From assembly GCA_007693535.1 (NCBI GenBank), contig REDK01000097.1, forward strand, positions 1-54,466: a stretch of DNA of 54,466 nt, in the 5' to 3' direction. Below the pieces are notes generated by a model that searched no databases, had not been told where the DNA came from, and saw nothing but the letters and a program-made list of their open reading frames with translations. The DNA is from Chromatiaceae bacterium (GTDB lineage: Bacteria; Pseudomonadota; Gammaproteobacteria; Chromatiales; Chromatiaceae). The position numbers and the translations under genes are program-made. Of this stretch, positions 24,462 to 37,367 are shown in pieces (positions within the stretch are counted from its first letter, which is position 1; each line of letters begins with the position of its first letter).

Positions 24462-27400
24462 GGTGCCGCAGCCACGGCGCGTCCGCCGCGCAGCCACTGC
24501 AGCAGCCCGGCACTGGCCTGCTGAACGATCAGGTACAGGCAGGGAATCAGCAATAGCGTCAGGAACATGGCGCTGAGCAGGCCACCGATCACAGCGATCG
24601 CCAGCGGTTGCATCAGCCTGGCCCCGGCGCCCATGCCGGCCGCCAGCGGGAGCATGCCGACGGCGGTGGTCAGGGTCGTCATCAGGATCGGCCGCAGCCG
24701 CACGCGCCCGGCCGCGATCACGGCACTGGTCAGGTCGTGGCCGCGGCGGCGGCCGCGTTCGATGTATTCGACCAGCAAGATGGCATTGTTGACGACGATG
24801 CCGATGAGCAGAATCAGCCCCAACAGGGCCGGGGCCGAGAGCGGGGTGGCGGTGAGCCACAGCAGGGCCACCACGCCGATCAGACAGAGCGGGGCCGCGG
24901 CCATGATCACCAGCGGGTTGGATAGGCGCTCGTATTGCACCGCGAGCACCACGAAGACCAGGAACAGCGCCAGCAGCACCGCGGTGCGCAGCTCTGCCTC
25001 GGTCTCGGCGACCGTCTCGAACTGGCCGCCGAAGATAAGCCCGTAGCGGTCCGGGATGGCGACCTCGGCAACCCGGGCACGGGTGGCGGCCATGATGCTG
25101 CCGGCATCGTTGAGCGCGGTGTTGAAGTTGCCGGTGATGCGCTGGATGCGCACCTGGTTCTCGCGTTCAATGTGGGCCGGTCCCTCGCCCAGCTCGAAGC
25201 CGGCCAGGTCATGCAGGTGCAGGATGCGCCCGTCGGCGGCGGCGATCAGGACCTGGCCCAGGGCCTGGGCATCACCGGTGACCGCCCGCGGCAGGCGCAC
25301 ACGCACGTCGTATTCATCCACGCCGGTGGCATAGCGGGTTGGGATGGCGCCGGTGACCGCATCGCGCAGGGCAGCGCCGATCTCGCCGACATTCAGGCCC
25401 AGGGTGGCGGCGCGCTCGCGGTCCACGGCGACGCTGAGCAGCGGGGTGCGATCGGCGCGCGCCACTTCCAGGTCGTCTAGACCGGGAATGTCAGCCAGCG
25501 CCGCGACGAACTCCTGCGCTAGCCCCTGCAGCACCGACAGATCCTCGCCGACGATCATCAGGTCGAGGTCATCGCCGGTGCTGCCGACAGTGAGTCCGGG
25601 GATGCGCGGCGGTTGCACCCGGAGGTCGGCATTGGGGATGTCCAGTTGGCGCAGCCGGCGCTGGGCCATGGCGACCCAGTGCCCGGCGGGCAGCGCCGGG
25701 CGCTCTGCGGCCGGGGTCAGGCGCACGTCCATGCGAGCGGTCCCAGGGCGCTCGGAGATCACCCCGCCGTGCAGATGGCCGCCCACCAGCGCGAATACGC
25801 TCTGAACCGCGGGCAGTTCGAGCAGGGTTTGCTCAACCAGGCGCGCGGCGCGATCGGTCTCTGCCGGCGGCGTGCCCGGCGGTAGAGACAGGCGTACATG
25901 GACCTGGCCGTCGTCGAGCTGCGGCAGGAACTCGCTGCCGAGCTGGCGCACCCCGAACAGGCTGCCGGCCAATAGGACCAGGGCGCTCAGCACGACCGCC
26001 CAGCGCCAGCGCAGCAGCCGGCTGAGCAGCCGGCCGTAGCCCTGCCCGAGGGCGTCGATGCCGGCATTGAAGGCACGCAAGGGACGGCTGCGATCCAGCC
26101 CAGAGTGCCAGCGCACCTGACCCAACTGGGCCGCGAGCATGGGCACCAGGGTCAGAGCCAAGGCCAGCGAGGCGATCACCGCGAAGGAGATGGTCAGGAT
26201 CAGCTCGCGAAAGACCAGTGCCGCCATGCCGGTGATCAGCAGGAATGGGGCCACTGCCGCCAGGTTGGTCAGGGTGCCGGCGCTGATGGCGGAGATGACC
26301 TCGTCGGCCCCGGCGTGGGCGGCGGCGCTGGGGTCGCGCCCGAGGTCGCGCTGATGGCGGGCGATGTTCTCCAGCATCACGATGGCGTTATCGAGCAGCA
26401 GCCCGACCCCGAGCGCCAGCCCGCCGAGGCTGATCACATTCAGGGTCAGTCCACCGAGGCCCATCAGTACAAAGGTGCAGAGGATCGCCAGTGGGATCGA
26501 CAGCCCAATCACGAAGCTTTTGCGGAGCGAGCCGAGGAAGGCCAGCACCACCAGCATTGCCAGCAGCGCCCCGAGGATGGCCGCCGCGGCCACGGCATCC
26601 AGCGAGCCGCGCACGAAGTAGGCGCCGTCACCGGTCACCTGCCAGGTGATGTCGGGGGGCAGGAAGCCAGAGTGGGCGAGCTGATCAATGCGATCGGTGA
26701 CCGTATCCACCACCGCCACAACGTTGGCCTCGGGCAGCTTGAAGATCGACACCTGGGTCGCCGGGGTGCCGTTCAGCCGCACGAACAGGCGCTGTTCGCG
26801 GAAGCCGTCGCGCACCTCGGCCACCTCGGCGAGGCGGATGCGGCGCTGGCTGCCGGGGATGTTGAGTAGCACCTCGCCGATCTGCGCCGGACTGGTGAAG
26901 CGCCCGTCGGTGCGTGCCATGACGTCGAAGCGTTCCGAGGTGATGTTGCCGGCGGCCAGGTTGACGTTCTCCGCGGCCAGTTGCTCGGCCACCTGCTGCA
27001 GGGTCAGGCCGTAGGAGCGCAGCCGCTGTTGATCGAGCACCACCTCGATCTCGCGCACCTGGCCGCCGGCTGCCTCCACTGCCGCTACGCCGCCGATGGA
27101 TTGCAATTGCGGCACCAGACGCTGCTCCACCCAGTCGCGCACCTCCCGTGGCGAGCGCGTTGCCGAGGAGAAACCGGCGCGCCAGACCGCCCATTCGCCG
27201 GGGTCCCATTTGCGCAGGCGCGGCGCCTCGATGTCGCTCGGGAGTTGCTGGCGGGCGGTCTCCAGTTGGCGCGCGGCATTCTGCATCGCGATGTCCAGGT
27301 CCACGCCCTGTTCGAAGTGCAGATCCACATTCGTGCGCCCCTCCGAGGCGCGGCTGGCGAGGCGGCTCAGGTTCTCCACCGCAGCCAGGTTCCGCTCCAG

Positions 27401-27649
27401 TACCCTGGTCACCTGCTCCTCCATCACCTCCGGCGCGACCCCGGGATAGTTCACCGTGATCCGCACCAGTGGATACTCCACCGCTGGCAGCAGGTTGATC
27501 GCCAGCCGCTCGACGAAGAACAGCCCTAGAACTAGCACCACCAAGGCGATCGCCAGGGTGCCGACTGGGCGGCGGATAGCGGCATGAGTCAGCCCGCGGT
27601 AGTAGCGGGTGCCCCGGGCCGGATCTTCGGTGTCGCGTGGGTTGCTCAT
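24458..27649 (-). CDS. RND-family efflux transporter, inner-membrane pump
   Basis: A 1063-residue AcrB-like pump with the usual two membrane halves and two large periplasmic loops. The N-terminus (RRPVGTLAIALVVLVLGLFF after a short cytosolic part) and an NLLPAVEYPLVRITVNYPGV-like segment are typical. The TM4 proton-relay segment reads GVGLLLDNAIVMLENI, with a single Asp-Asn instead of the Asp-Asp of AcrB, a pattern seen in other RND branches. It is co-directional with the lipoprotein fusion gene upstream (90-base gap) and overlaps the glutaminase gene downstream. No outer-membrane TolC gene is present, so an unlinked one is presumably used. The substrate is unknown. Confidence 0.93.
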   Translation of the reverse strand: MSNPRDTEDPARGTRYYRGLTHAAIRRPVGTLAIALVVLVLGLFFVERLAINLLPAVEYPLVRITVNYPGVAPEVMEEQVTRVLERNLAAVENLSRLASRASEGRTNVDLHFEQGVDLDIAMQNAARQLETARQQLPSDIEAPRLRKWDPGEWAVWRAGFSSATRSPREVRDWVEQRLVPQLQSIGGVAAVEAAGGQVREIEVVLDQQRLRSYGLTLQQVAEQLAAENVNLAAGNITSERFDVMARTDGRFTSPAQIGEVLLNIPGSQRRIRLAEVAEVRDGFREQRLFVRLNGTPATQVSIFKLPEANVVAVVDTVTDRIDQLAHSGFLPPDITWQVTGDGAYFVRGSLDAVAAAAILGALLAMLVVLAFLGSLRKSFVIGLSIPLAILCTFVLMGLGGLTLNVISLGGLALGVGLLLDNAIVMLENIARHQRDLGRDPSAAAHAGADEVISAISAGTLTNLAAVAPFLLITGMAALVFRELILTISFAVIASLALALTLVPMLAAQLGQVRWHSGLDRSRPLRAFNAGIDALGQGYGRLLSRLLRWRWAVVLSALVLLAGSLFGVRQLGSEFLPQLDDGQVHVRLSLPPGTPPAETDRAARLVEQTLLELPAVQSVFALVGGHLHGGVISERPGTARMDVRLTPAAERPALPAGHWVAMAQRRLRQLDIPNADLRVQPPRIPGLTVGSTGDDLDLMIVGEDLSVLQGLAQEFVAALADIPGLDDLEVARADRTPLLSVAVDRERAATLGLNVGEIGAALRDAVTGAIPTRYATGVDEYDVRVRLPRAVTGDAQALGQVLIAAADGRILHLHDLAGFELGEGPAHIERENQVRIQRITGNFNTALNDAGSIMAATRARVAEVAIPDRYGLIFGGQFETVAETEAELRTAVLLALFLVFVVLAVQYERLSNPLVIMAAAPLCLIGVVALLWLTATPLSAPALLGLILLIGIVVNNAILLVEYIERGRRRGHDLTSAVIAAGRVRLRPILMTTLTTAVGMLPLAAGMGAGARLMQPLAIAVIGGLLSAMFLTLLLIPCLYLIVQQASAGLLQWLRGGRAVAAAP

Positions 27650-27739
27650 GAGAGACTGCGGGCAGGGGAGGCTGGGGTCAGGGGAGGGCGGCGCGGCACG
27701 TGGCCAGGTGCGCTCGTCCGCCGGGGCCGGCAGCGGTGG

Positions 27740-28807
27740 CTAGTCGATGATTCGCACCAGGGTGCCGGCGGTCAGCTCGATGGGATTGGCGTCGACCACC
27801 TGCTCGCCAGGGTCCAGGCCGGCGCGGACCTCGCGCCAGTTGCCGCGCAGGATGCCAGGCTCGATCGGGCGCTGCTGCAGGCGCTGCTGCGCGTCCACGA
27901 CCATCACGAAGGTCTCTCCGCCGGTCGTGGCGACGGCCGCGGCGGGCACCGCCAGCACCCCCTCGCGCCGGTCGACCAGGAGCTGCACGCGGGCCAGATA
28001 GCCGGGGCGCACACCGAGTTCGGCCGCCGCGGGCAGGGCGATCTCGACACGGATCAGGCGGCTGTCGGCCTCGGCGGCGGGAAAGATGCGCCGGATGCGG
28101 CCGGTGAGTGGATTGTGCTCGCCCACTGCATCGACCTGCACCAGAACTGAATCGCCCGGCTGCAGCGCGGGGGCATCCAGTTCCGAGACGCCGACCCGCA
28201 CGACCAGATTGGAGAGATCGGCGATGGAGAACAGGGGCGCGTGGCGTCCGATCGCCTCGCCGGGTTCGATTTCGCGGCTGACCACGGTGCCGTCGATGGT
28301 CGCGGCAACGGTGCCGAAGTCCACCCGTGCCTGCCATAGATCCACCTCGCTCGCAGCCACGGCCAGTTCGGCGGCCGCGGTCTCGACGCTCGCAGTCTCG
28401 ACGTAGGCGCGTGCCTGCAATTGCTGCAGCCGGTGGAACTGCGACTGGCGCTCCTGCAGGCGCGCCTGTGCCCGCGCTAGCTCGGCCTGTTGTTCGCGGA
28501 CATCGATGCGGGCGAGGCGCTGCTGCGCGCGCACCGCATCGCCTTCCTCCACTAGCACCTTGCTCAGCACGCCCTCGGTGCGCGCGGCCAGGCGGATGGT
28601 GCGCAGTGGCTCGACCGCGGCCGCGACCTGCACGCGCCGCGACAGATCCCGCGGTGCCACGGTCAGCACCCGCACCGGCAGTGCCCGCTCGGGCGGCGGG
28701 CCGGCCTCAGTGGCCGCCCGGCCAGCGCCGCCGTCGGCGCCGATCCCGTCACAGGCCGCCAGGGCCAGGGCCAAGACGATCAACGAGAACCACGATCGTT
28801 GCTTCAT
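27740..28807 (-). CDS. RND periplasmic adaptor (membrane fusion protein), lipoprotein
   Basis: A 355-residue adaptor. The signal peptide ends with a lipobox LALAAC at C19, so it is a lipoprotein. The chain shows the adaptor order: barrel-sandwich (RTEGVLSKVLVEEGDAV), an alpha-hairpin rich in A/E/Q (QQAELARAQARLQERQ and following), the second lipoyl half (TIDGTVVSREIEPGEAIG) and beta-barrel/membrane-proximal parts. The start at 28807 is set by the lipoprotein signal; the frame is open to 28882. It is the first gene of the RND-glutaminase operon and links the pump to the outer-membrane channel. Confidence 0.92.
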   Translation of the reverse strand: MKQRSWFSLIVLALALAACDGIGADGGAGRAATEAGPPPERALPVRVLTVAPRDLSRRVQVAAAVEPLRTIRLAARTEGVLSKVLVEEGDAVRAQQRLARIDVREQQAELARAQARLQERQSQFHRLQQLQARAYVETASVETAAAELAVAASEVDLWQARVDFGTVAATIDGTVVSREIEPGEAIGRHAPLFSIADLSNLVVRVGVSELDAPALQPGDSVLVQVDAVGEHNPLTGRIRRIFPAAEADSRLIRVEIALPAAAELGVRPGYLARVQLLVDRREGVLAVPAAAVATTGGETFVMVVDAQQRLQQRPIEPGILRGNWREVRAGLDPGEQVVDANPIELTAGTLVRIID

Positions 28808-28961
28808 CACCGTTGGTTGAGACCCGCGCCGGTTGGTTCGTTCCACTGGCGGCGGCATGGCCAGCGATTGATGCTGCGCCACAGCCGGACGGCCGATATC
28901 GGCATAGACCCGCCCCGCGTCACCCGGTGCAAGCCGGTGGCCCGTGCTCGGCGTCGGCGCA

Positions 28962-28986
28962 GACGGGCGCCCACCGGGCGCCCGTC
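28962..28986 (-). terminator. Hairpin after katG (possible terminator without T-tract)
   Basis: Perfect 11-bp inverted repeat GACGGGCGCCC / GGGCGCCCGTC with a 3-base loop, just past the katG stop at 29018 (minus strand). There is no T-run, so it may be a Rho-dependent stop or RNA-end stabiliser rather than a classical intrinsic terminator. Confidence 0.55.
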
Positions 28987-29017
28987 GGTTGCCGATTGGT
29001 CGAATCGCGGATGCGAT

Positions 29018-31276
<2,259 letters not shown>

Positions 31277-31462
31277 TTAGGGGTCTGCGCCCGCAGTCGG
31301 GAAGGGCGTGCGCGTTGTTGTTGCCCCGCATCGGGTCGGGTCCTGACAGCAGTAGGAAGACCAGCAGTCCTACCGTGCCGCTGCGGCGGGAGCGGTTGCA
31401 GCCGCGACCTGGTGGTCTGGGTGGCCGGGCGCGGTCGCGGGCGCAAACACCCGAACCGCGCG

Positions 31463-32944
31463 CTAGACTGGTGCCCGCCCGTAGAGCCGCACCAGGTGGG
31501 TCAGGCGAGCCGGCAGGTCGGCTGGGATCTGGTCCCAGCCATAGCGCCAGGTCCAGTTGTCGGTGGCGGTGCCAGGGGTGTTCATCCGATGGGCACCGTC
31601 CAGCGCGAGCAGGTCCTGCATCGGAATGATAGCCAGGTCGGCGCGCGAGCCCAGGGCGCAGCGGATCATCGGCCAAGGCATGGGCTCGCCGCAATGACCC
31701 AGATAATCGTCCACGTGGGCACGCAGGCCGGGGTCGATGGATTGATACCAGCCCAGCGTGGTGTCGTTATCGTGGGTGCCGGTGTAGACCACCGAGTCGC
31801 GCCCGTGATGATAGGGCAGGTAGGGGTTGTCGGGGCCGCCCTCGAAAGCGAATTGCAGCACCTTCATGCCCGGCATCCGGTATTTGGCGCGCAGGGCATC
31901 GACCGCATCGGTGATCACGCCGAGATCCTCGGCGATCAGCGGCAGTTCGCCGAATTCCTGGCCCAGGCGAGCGAACAAGGCATCACCATCGGCCTGCACC
32001 CAGGTGCCATTGATCGCTGTTGCCTCGTGTGCGGGGATCTCCCAATAGGCATCGAATCCGCGGAAATGATCGATGCGGATCATGTCGAACAGCCGTAACT
32101 GGGTGCGGATGCGGTCGATCCAGAAGCAATAGTCGCTGGCGGCCAGCCGGTCCCAGCGATAGAGCGGATTGCCCCAGCGCTGGCCGGTGGCGGAGAAGTA
32201 GTCGGGCGGCACCCCAGCCACCACCCTCAGGGTGCCGTCGGGATTGAGATCGAAGTCCTGCGGGCGGGCCCAGACCTCGGCGCTGTCATGGGCGACGAAG
32301 ATGGGCATGTCGCCGAACAGCCGTACCCCCTTGCCGTTGGCATAGGTGCGCAGCGCGTCCCATTGCCGGAAGAACAGGAACTGCTCGAACTGGATGTAGG
32401 CAATCGCGGCGGCCAGACGGGTACGCTCCCGCGTCAAGGCGGCGCGTTCGCGCCCGCGCAGACCCTTGGGCCAGTCCCACCAGGGGGCATCGCGATGCTC
32501 ATGGATGGCCCGGTAGAGGGAATAGTCGGCCAGCCAATATGCCTGCTCGGCGCAGAACTGCTCCAGCGCGGCGCGGTCCTCGGCGCTGGCGACCTGGCCG
32601 AAACGCTGATGGCAGTGCTGAAAGGCCGCGTGTCTGGCCGTGCCGTCGTGGTCGTCCTCGGGCGCGGCATCCAGCCAGCCCGATTGCACCAGTGGTGCCA
32701 GGCTGATCAGTTGCGCGCTGCCGGCATGGACCGAACTCGTCTGATACGGCGAGCCGCCGCCTTGGGTCGGCCCTACCGGCAGCATCTGCCAGACCGTCAC
32801 CCCGCAGTCGGCAAGGAAATTGACGAAATTGAAGGCCTCCCAGCCCAGATCTCCATTGGGGCCGGCGCCGGGGAGAGAGGTCAGATGCAGCAGAACGCCG
32901 GCGCGGCGTCGGTCGATGCTGTCGGTGGCAGGCGGTGAATCCAT
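31463..32944 (-). CDS. malQ: 4-alpha-glucanotransferase (amylomaltase)
   Basis: A 493-residue GH77 enzyme, typical short bacterial MalQ length. Motifs include the N-terminal GVLLHLTSLPG, GGGSPYQTSS, LFGDMPIFVAHDSAEVW, the nucleophile region FDMIRIDHFRGF, the acid/base region PLIAEDLG and the late TGTHDNDTT. It transfers alpha-1,4-glucan segments between maltodextrins. It lies close to glgC and glgB, so it serves glycogen/maltodextrin turnover. The start at 32944 is chosen by the conserved N-terminus; the frame is open to 32992. It may be co-transcribed with glgC upstream across a 157-base gap. Confidence 0.95.
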   Translation of the reverse strand: MDSPPATDSIDRRRAGVLLHLTSLPGAGPNGDLGWEAFNFVNFLADCGVTVWQMLPVGPTQGGGSPYQTSSVHAGSAQLISLAPLVQSGWLDAAPEDDHDGTARHAAFQHCHQRFGQVASAEDRAALEQFCAEQAYWLADYSLYRAIHEHRDAPWWDWPKGLRGRERAALTRERTRLAAAIAYIQFEQFLFFRQWDALRTYANGKGVRLFGDMPIFVAHDSAEVWARPQDFDLNPDGTLRVVAGVPPDYFSATGQRWGNPLYRWDRLAASDYCFWIDRIRTQLRLFDMIRIDHFRGFDAYWEIPAHEATAINGTWVQADGDALFARLGQEFGELPLIAEDLGVITDAVDALRAKYRMPGMKVLQFAFEGGPDNPYLPYHHGRDSVVYTGTHDNDTTLGWYQSIDPGLRAHVDDYLGHCGEPMPWPMIRCALGSRADLAIIPMQDLLALDGAHRMNTPGTATDNWTWRYGWDQIPADLPARLTHLVRLYGRAPV

Positions 32945-33101
32945 GGGGGACGGGGAACTCCGACGGTAGGCAGGTTCAGGGTTCGGTCGCACGCCCTCCG
33001 TGGCACCGGGACGAGCCCGGCGTCCGCGTGCCCCACCCTGTCCAGGGCGGGGCCGGCCAGGGTCGGTTCGCGGGATCGGGTGACGGGCGCGGGGATGCGG
33101 T

Positions 33102-34373
33102 TCAGCGCAGCCGGTTAATCGACTGGCCCAGCATGTCTGGGGTAACCAGGGTGACGCCGCCTTCGGTGACGAAGAAGCCGCGGGCCTCGTCCTCGGCGCG
33201 GTCGCGGCCGATGATGGTCCCCTCGTCGATTCTGCAATGACGATCGATGACGGCGCGATGGATATCGCAGTTGCGGCCGATCTCTACATTGGGCAGCAGC
33301 ACCGAGTCCTGCACCGTGGCGAACGAGTTCACGCGCACGTTGGAAAACAGCAGAGAATGGCGTACCGTGGCCCCGGAGATGATGCAGCCGCCAGATACCA
33401 TCGAGTCTACCGCCATCCCGCGGCGTTCATCGTCGTCGAAGACGAATTTGGCCGGTGGCAGTTGTTCCTGATAGGTCCAGATCGGCCAGGTATCGTCATA
33501 GAGATTGAGCGGAGGGGTGACGCCGATCAATTCCAGATTGGCCTCCCAGAAGGCATCGACGGTACCGACATCTCGCCAATAGGCACCCTCGCCGCTCTTG
33601 GCATCGCGAAACGGATAGGCCATGATCCGATAGCGACCGATGACCGCGGGGATGATGTCTTTGCCGAAGTCGTGGCTTGAGCGCGGCGAGTCAGCGTCTC
33701 TGATGAGTTGCTCGAACAGGAAGTCGCGATTGAAGACGTAGATGCCCATGGAGGCCAGGGCGATATCGTTGCGCCCCGGCATCGGCTCGGGGGCGGTGGG
33801 CTTTTCCAGGAACGAGCGCACCCGTCCGTCGGCGTCGACCTCCATGACCCCGAACCCCTTGGCGGTCTCCAAGTCGACCTCGATGCAGCCGACGGTCATA
33901 TCGGCGCCGGATTCGACGTGTTGGGCCACCATCGGGCCGTAGTCCATCTTGTAGACATGATCCCCGGCCAGAATCAGGACGTAGTCGGGGTCGTGGTTGC
34001 GGATGATGTCGAGATTCTGGAAGACCGCATCGGCGGTGCCTGCATACCAGGCGGTCTCAACCACCCGCTGCTGCGCCGGCCAGAGTTCGACGAATTCGCC
34101 GAATTCGCCGCGTAGAAACCCCCAGCCCTTCTGGATGTGGAGGATCAGCGAGTGGGCCTTGTATTGGGTGGCGACACCGATCCGGCGAATGCCGGAGTTG
34201 ATGCAGTTCGAGAGCGGAAAGTCCACGATGCGGAACTTGCCGCCGAAGGGCACCGCCGGCTTGGAACGCCATTGGGTCAGGTGGCGCAGGCGCGAGCCGC
34301 GCCCGCCGGCGAGGATCAGGGCCAGGGTGTTGCGGGTAAGACGACTGACAAAACGCGGATTGGAGTCCGGCAT
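33102..34373 (-). CDS. glgC: Glucose-1-phosphate adenylyltransferase (ADP-glucose pyrophosphorylase)
   Basis: A 423-residue enzyme making ADP-glucose, the committed step of glycogen synthesis. It shows [32 protein letters not shown], the substrate-binding [20 protein letters not shown] and the sugar-phosphate motif [11 protein letters not shown]-terminal left-handed beta-helix follows ([28 protein letters not shown]). It is divergent from glgB across a 559-base gap. No glgA or glgP is in the window. Family members are allosterically controlled by metabolites; the effectors here are unknown. Confidence 0.97.
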   Translation of the reverse strand: MPDSNPRFVSRLTRNTLALILAGGRGSRLRHLTQWRSKPAVPFGGKFRIVDFPLSNCINSGIRRIGVATQYKAHSLILHIQKGWGFLRGEFGEFVELWPAQQRVVETAWYAGTADAVFQNLDIIRNHDPDYVLILAGDHVYKMDYGPMVAQHVESGADMTVGCIEVDLETAKGFGVMEVDADGRVRSFLEKPTAPEPMPGRNDIALASMGIYVFNRDFLFEQLIRDADSPRSSHDFGKDIIPAVIGRYRIMAYPFRDAKSGEGAYWRDVGTVDAFWEANLELIGVTPPLNLYDDTWPIWTYQEQLPPAKFVFDDDERRGMAVDSMVSGGCIISGATVRHSLLFSNVRVNSFATVQDSVLLPNVEIGRNCDIHRAVIDRHCRIDEGTIIGRDRAEDEARGFFVTEGGVTLVTPDMLGQSINRLR

Positions 34374-34932
34374 GCTCGACCTGCTCTGGATCGGTCCCCC
34401 GGCCGCGTCGTCGGCCGCAGGCGCAGACCTGGCGGCGACCGCGCTGGCAGCAAGCCGCGGTGCAGTGCAAGGCGTGCCGGTCCCTGCTGGCGCACCGGAC
34501 TGACCGCCGCAGCACGCTGGCGCGGGACGCGCGGTGGACGCGCCTGGGTGCGGTACCTATTGGGGGCGCTTTGACTGGATCGGGGCGGCAAACGGCCGAC
34601 CGCGCCCGGCTTGGTGGCCCGTCGCTCAGCCCCGGCGGGCCGACTGACAGGTTCAGGGGCTATGGTAACATCATCGGCTCCAGTCAACGCCCTGTCGGCC
34701 AGGGGCGATTGCCGTGTGTCACGCGCAGCGCGGGCTGGGGCGGGGAGGATCTCCGGCGATCGCCCGGCAGTCCGCATACAGGGCGTCGGTCGGGGCGGGG
34801 GACCGCCGCCGACGCTCCGCTGGCGTGGCCCCGCATGCGCTTAGGCGCCGGCCTCCTATCATCTGCGTGCCCCGGTTCCCAGCCGGCCGCATCGTTGCCC
34901 ACCGGTTCGTGCCCAGAGAGAACAGATCCATC
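34374..34932. other. Divergent glgC-glgB intergenic region
   Basis: 559 bases between the starts of glgC (minus) and glgB (plus). Long frames across it are GC-bias artefacts; the frame open from 34714 to glgB does not look coding before 34933. An A/T-richer patch around 34655-34680 (GGCTATGGTAACATCATC) is the best visible promoter candidate, without a clean -35. No gene or structured RNA was recognised. Confidence 0.5.
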
Positions 34933-37311
34933 ATGTCCGACGCCCTTGCCCCGCAATCCCTCACGGAGTCGCTGCAGCGTATCGTCGAGGCCCGCCATCA
35001 CGATCCCTTTTCCGTCCTCGGTCGCCATGATAACGGCGATGGCACGGCCACCGTGCGGGTGTTCCAGCCCCGGGCCGAGCGCGTGCGCATCAACGAGGGT
35101 AGCGTGCAGTTGCAGCGTATCGAGGGCACCGACCTGTTTGTTTGGACTGGTCCGGCTGAACAGGTCGCGGGGCAGTATCGGATCCACTGGTACGACAAGC
35201 AGGGCAGCGTCCACACCCAGTACGATCCCTACCTGTTTCCGCCCCAGATCGGCGACTTCGACCTGCATCTGTTCGGCGAGGGCCGTCATTGGCATGCCTA
35301 TCGTTTCCTCGGTGCGCATCTGCGCACCGTCGAGGGTATCAGTGGATTCCAGTTCTCGGTGTGGGCGCCGAGTGCGGCGCGGGTCAGCGTGGTGGGCGAT
35401 TTCAATCAGTGGGACGGCCGGATGCACCCGATGCGGGTACGTGGCGGTTCCGGCGTGTGGGAATTGTTCATCCCTGAGGTCAGCCCTGGCCAGTATTACA
35501 AGTTCGAATTGCGCGACCAGGCTGGCAACGTCGTTGTCAAAATCGATCCTTACGCCAACGGCTTTCAAGAGCGCCCAGAGACTGCCTGTCTGCTGCTGGC
35601 GCCGAGTGCCTATGCTTGGGATGACGCCGGCTGGTTAGAGCGGCGCGCCGCCTACAATTGGCAACGCAGCCCGCTGTCGGTCTATGAGGTGCATTTAGGC
35701 TCCTGGCAGCGCGACGAGAACGGTGAGTTCCTCAACTATCGCGTCCTCGCCGAGCGACTCGCCGAGTACTGCCTGCAGATGGGCTTCACCCACATCGAAT
35801 TGCTGCCCATCACCGAGCATCCGCTGGATGCCTCCTGGGGCTATCAGACCACCGGCTATTTTGCCCCGACCTCGCGCTTTGGCAGCCCCGACGATTTCCG
35901 CTACTTCGTCGATTATCTGCATCGACACGACATCGGCGTGCTACTCGACTGGGTACCGGCGCACTTTCCCCGCGATACCACCGCGCTGGCCCGCTATGAC
36001 GGCACTGCCCTCTATGAGCATGCCGACCCGCGCCAGGGCGAGCATCGCGACTGGGGCACGCTGATCTTCAATTTCGGCCGCCACGAGGTGAAGAACTTCC
36101 TGCTCTCGAGCGCCCTGTTCTGGCTCAACGAGTACCACATCGACGGGCTGCGGGTGGATGCGGTGGCGTCCATGCTCTATCTCGATTACTCGCGCGAGGA
36201 GGGAGAATGGATTCCAAACAAGTATGGCGGCAACGAGAACCTGGATGCGGTGGACTTCCTGCGCCAGTTGAATGCTGTCACCCATGAGCAGCACCCGGGC
36301 TCGCTGATGATTGCCGAGGAGTCCACCGCCTGGCCCCAGGTCTCGCGGCCAACCTATCTCGGTGGCCTGGGATTCAGCATGAAATGGAATATGGGCTGGA
36401 TGCACGATACCCTTTCCTATATGGAGAAGGACCCGATCTACCGCCATTATCACCACGACCTCTTGACGTTCGGCCTGCTGTACGCGTTCACTGAGAACTT
36501 CGTGCTGCCTTTCTCGCATGATGAGGTGGTGCATGGTAAGCGCTCGATGCTCGACAAGATGCCTGGCGATGCCTGGCAAAAGTTCGCCTCGCTGCGCCTA
36601 CTCTATACCTTTATGTTCACCTACCCCGGCAAGAAGCTGCTGTTCCAGGGCTGCGAGTTCGGCCAGGGTCAGGAGTGGCAATTCGATGCCTCTGCGGACT
36701 GGTATCTGCTGGAGCGCGAACAACATCAGGGAGTGCAGAAGCTGGTCGCCGACCTCAATCGCCTGCACCGCGATCTGCCGGCCCTGCACGAGATCGACTT
36801 CGAGAGTGCAGGCTTCGAATGGATCGATTGTCACGACAGCTCTCAGTCGGTGCTGAGCTATGTGCGCAAGAGCAAGGACGCGACCCAGTTCATCGCCTGC
36901 GCCTTCAATTTCACCCCGGTGCCGCGGGAGAACTATCGCATCGGGGTGCCCAAGGCCGGCTTCTATCGCGAGGCGATCAACTCTGATGCCGAGTACTACG
37001 GCGGTAGCAATGTCGGTAACCGCGGTGGCGTGCATTCCGAGCCGGTGAGCTGGATGGGGCGGCCTGATTCCATCCCGATGGCCCTGCCGCCGCTGGCCGG
37101 GGTAGTGATGGTGCTGGAAGCGGACGAGGAGCCGGCGGCCAGCGTGACCGAGCCGGTCGCGGCGACTGCCGCTGCGGTTGCCGCCGATGCAGCCGATGTT
37201 GACGCGAGCGCCGGGCTGGCGCCAGCAGCTGGTGGTGCGGATGCCAGGGATGCTGGCGAGGCTGCCAGCCCCGGGACGGACACCGATGCGGACAAGCCGA
37301 GCGCGGCCTGA
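34933..37311 (+). CDS. glgB: 1,4-alpha-glucan branching enzyme
   Basis: A 792-residue GH13 enzyme with N1 and CBM48 N-domains ([39 protein letters not shown]), then the catalytic barrel. The nucleophile is D409 in [13 protein letters not shown], the acid/base is E462 in [11 protein letters not shown], and the later Asp is in [11 protein letters not shown]. It introduces alpha-1,6 branches into glycogen. The last ~58 residues are a low-complexity Ala/Asp/Gly tail (from about [14 protein letters not shown]) beyond the usual end of the family. The start at 34933 is preferred over an upstream in-frame ATG at 34714. Confidence 0.96.
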   Translation: MSDALAPQSLTESLQRIVEARHHDPFSVLGRHDNGDGTATVRVFQPRAERVRINEGSVQLQRIEGTDLFVWTGPAEQVAGQYRIHWYDKQGSVHTQYDPYLFPPQIGDFDLHLFGEGRHWHAYRFLGAHLRTVEGISGFQFSVWAPSAARVSVVGDFNQWDGRMHPMRVRGGSGVWELFIPEVSPGQYYKFELRDQAGNVVVKIDPYANGFQERPETACLLLAPSAYAWDDAGWLERRAAYNWQRSPLSVYEVHLGSWQRDENGEFLNYRVLAERLAEYCLQMGFTHIELLPITEHPLDASWGYQTTGYFAPTSRFGSPDDFRYFVDYLHRHDIGVLLDWVPAHFPRDTTALARYDGTALYEHADPRQGEHRDWGTLIFNFGRHEVKNFLLSSALFWLNEYHIDGLRVDAVASMLYLDYSREEGEWIPNKYGGNENLDAVDFLRQLNAVTHEQHPGSLMIAEESTAWPQVSRPTYLGGLGFSMKWNMGWMHDTLSYMEKDPIYRHYHHDLLTFGLLYAFTENFVLPFSHDEVVHGKRSMLDKMPGDAWQKFASLRLLYTFMFTYPGKKLLFQGCEFGQGQEWQFDASADWYLLEREQHQGVQKLVADLNRLHRDLPALHEIDFESAGFEWIDCHDSSQSVLSYVRKSKDATQFIACAFNFTPVPRENYRIGVPKAGFYREAINSDAEYYGGSNVGNRGGVHSEPVSWMGRPDSIPMALPPLAGVVMVLEADEEPAASVTEPVAATAAAVAADAADVDASAGLAPAAGGADARDAGEAASPGTDTDADKPSAA

Positions 37312-37367
37312 GGGCCTGAGGGGCGGCCCGCTTTCCGCGCACGGTCCGAAGCTCGCGGGCGTCATCC

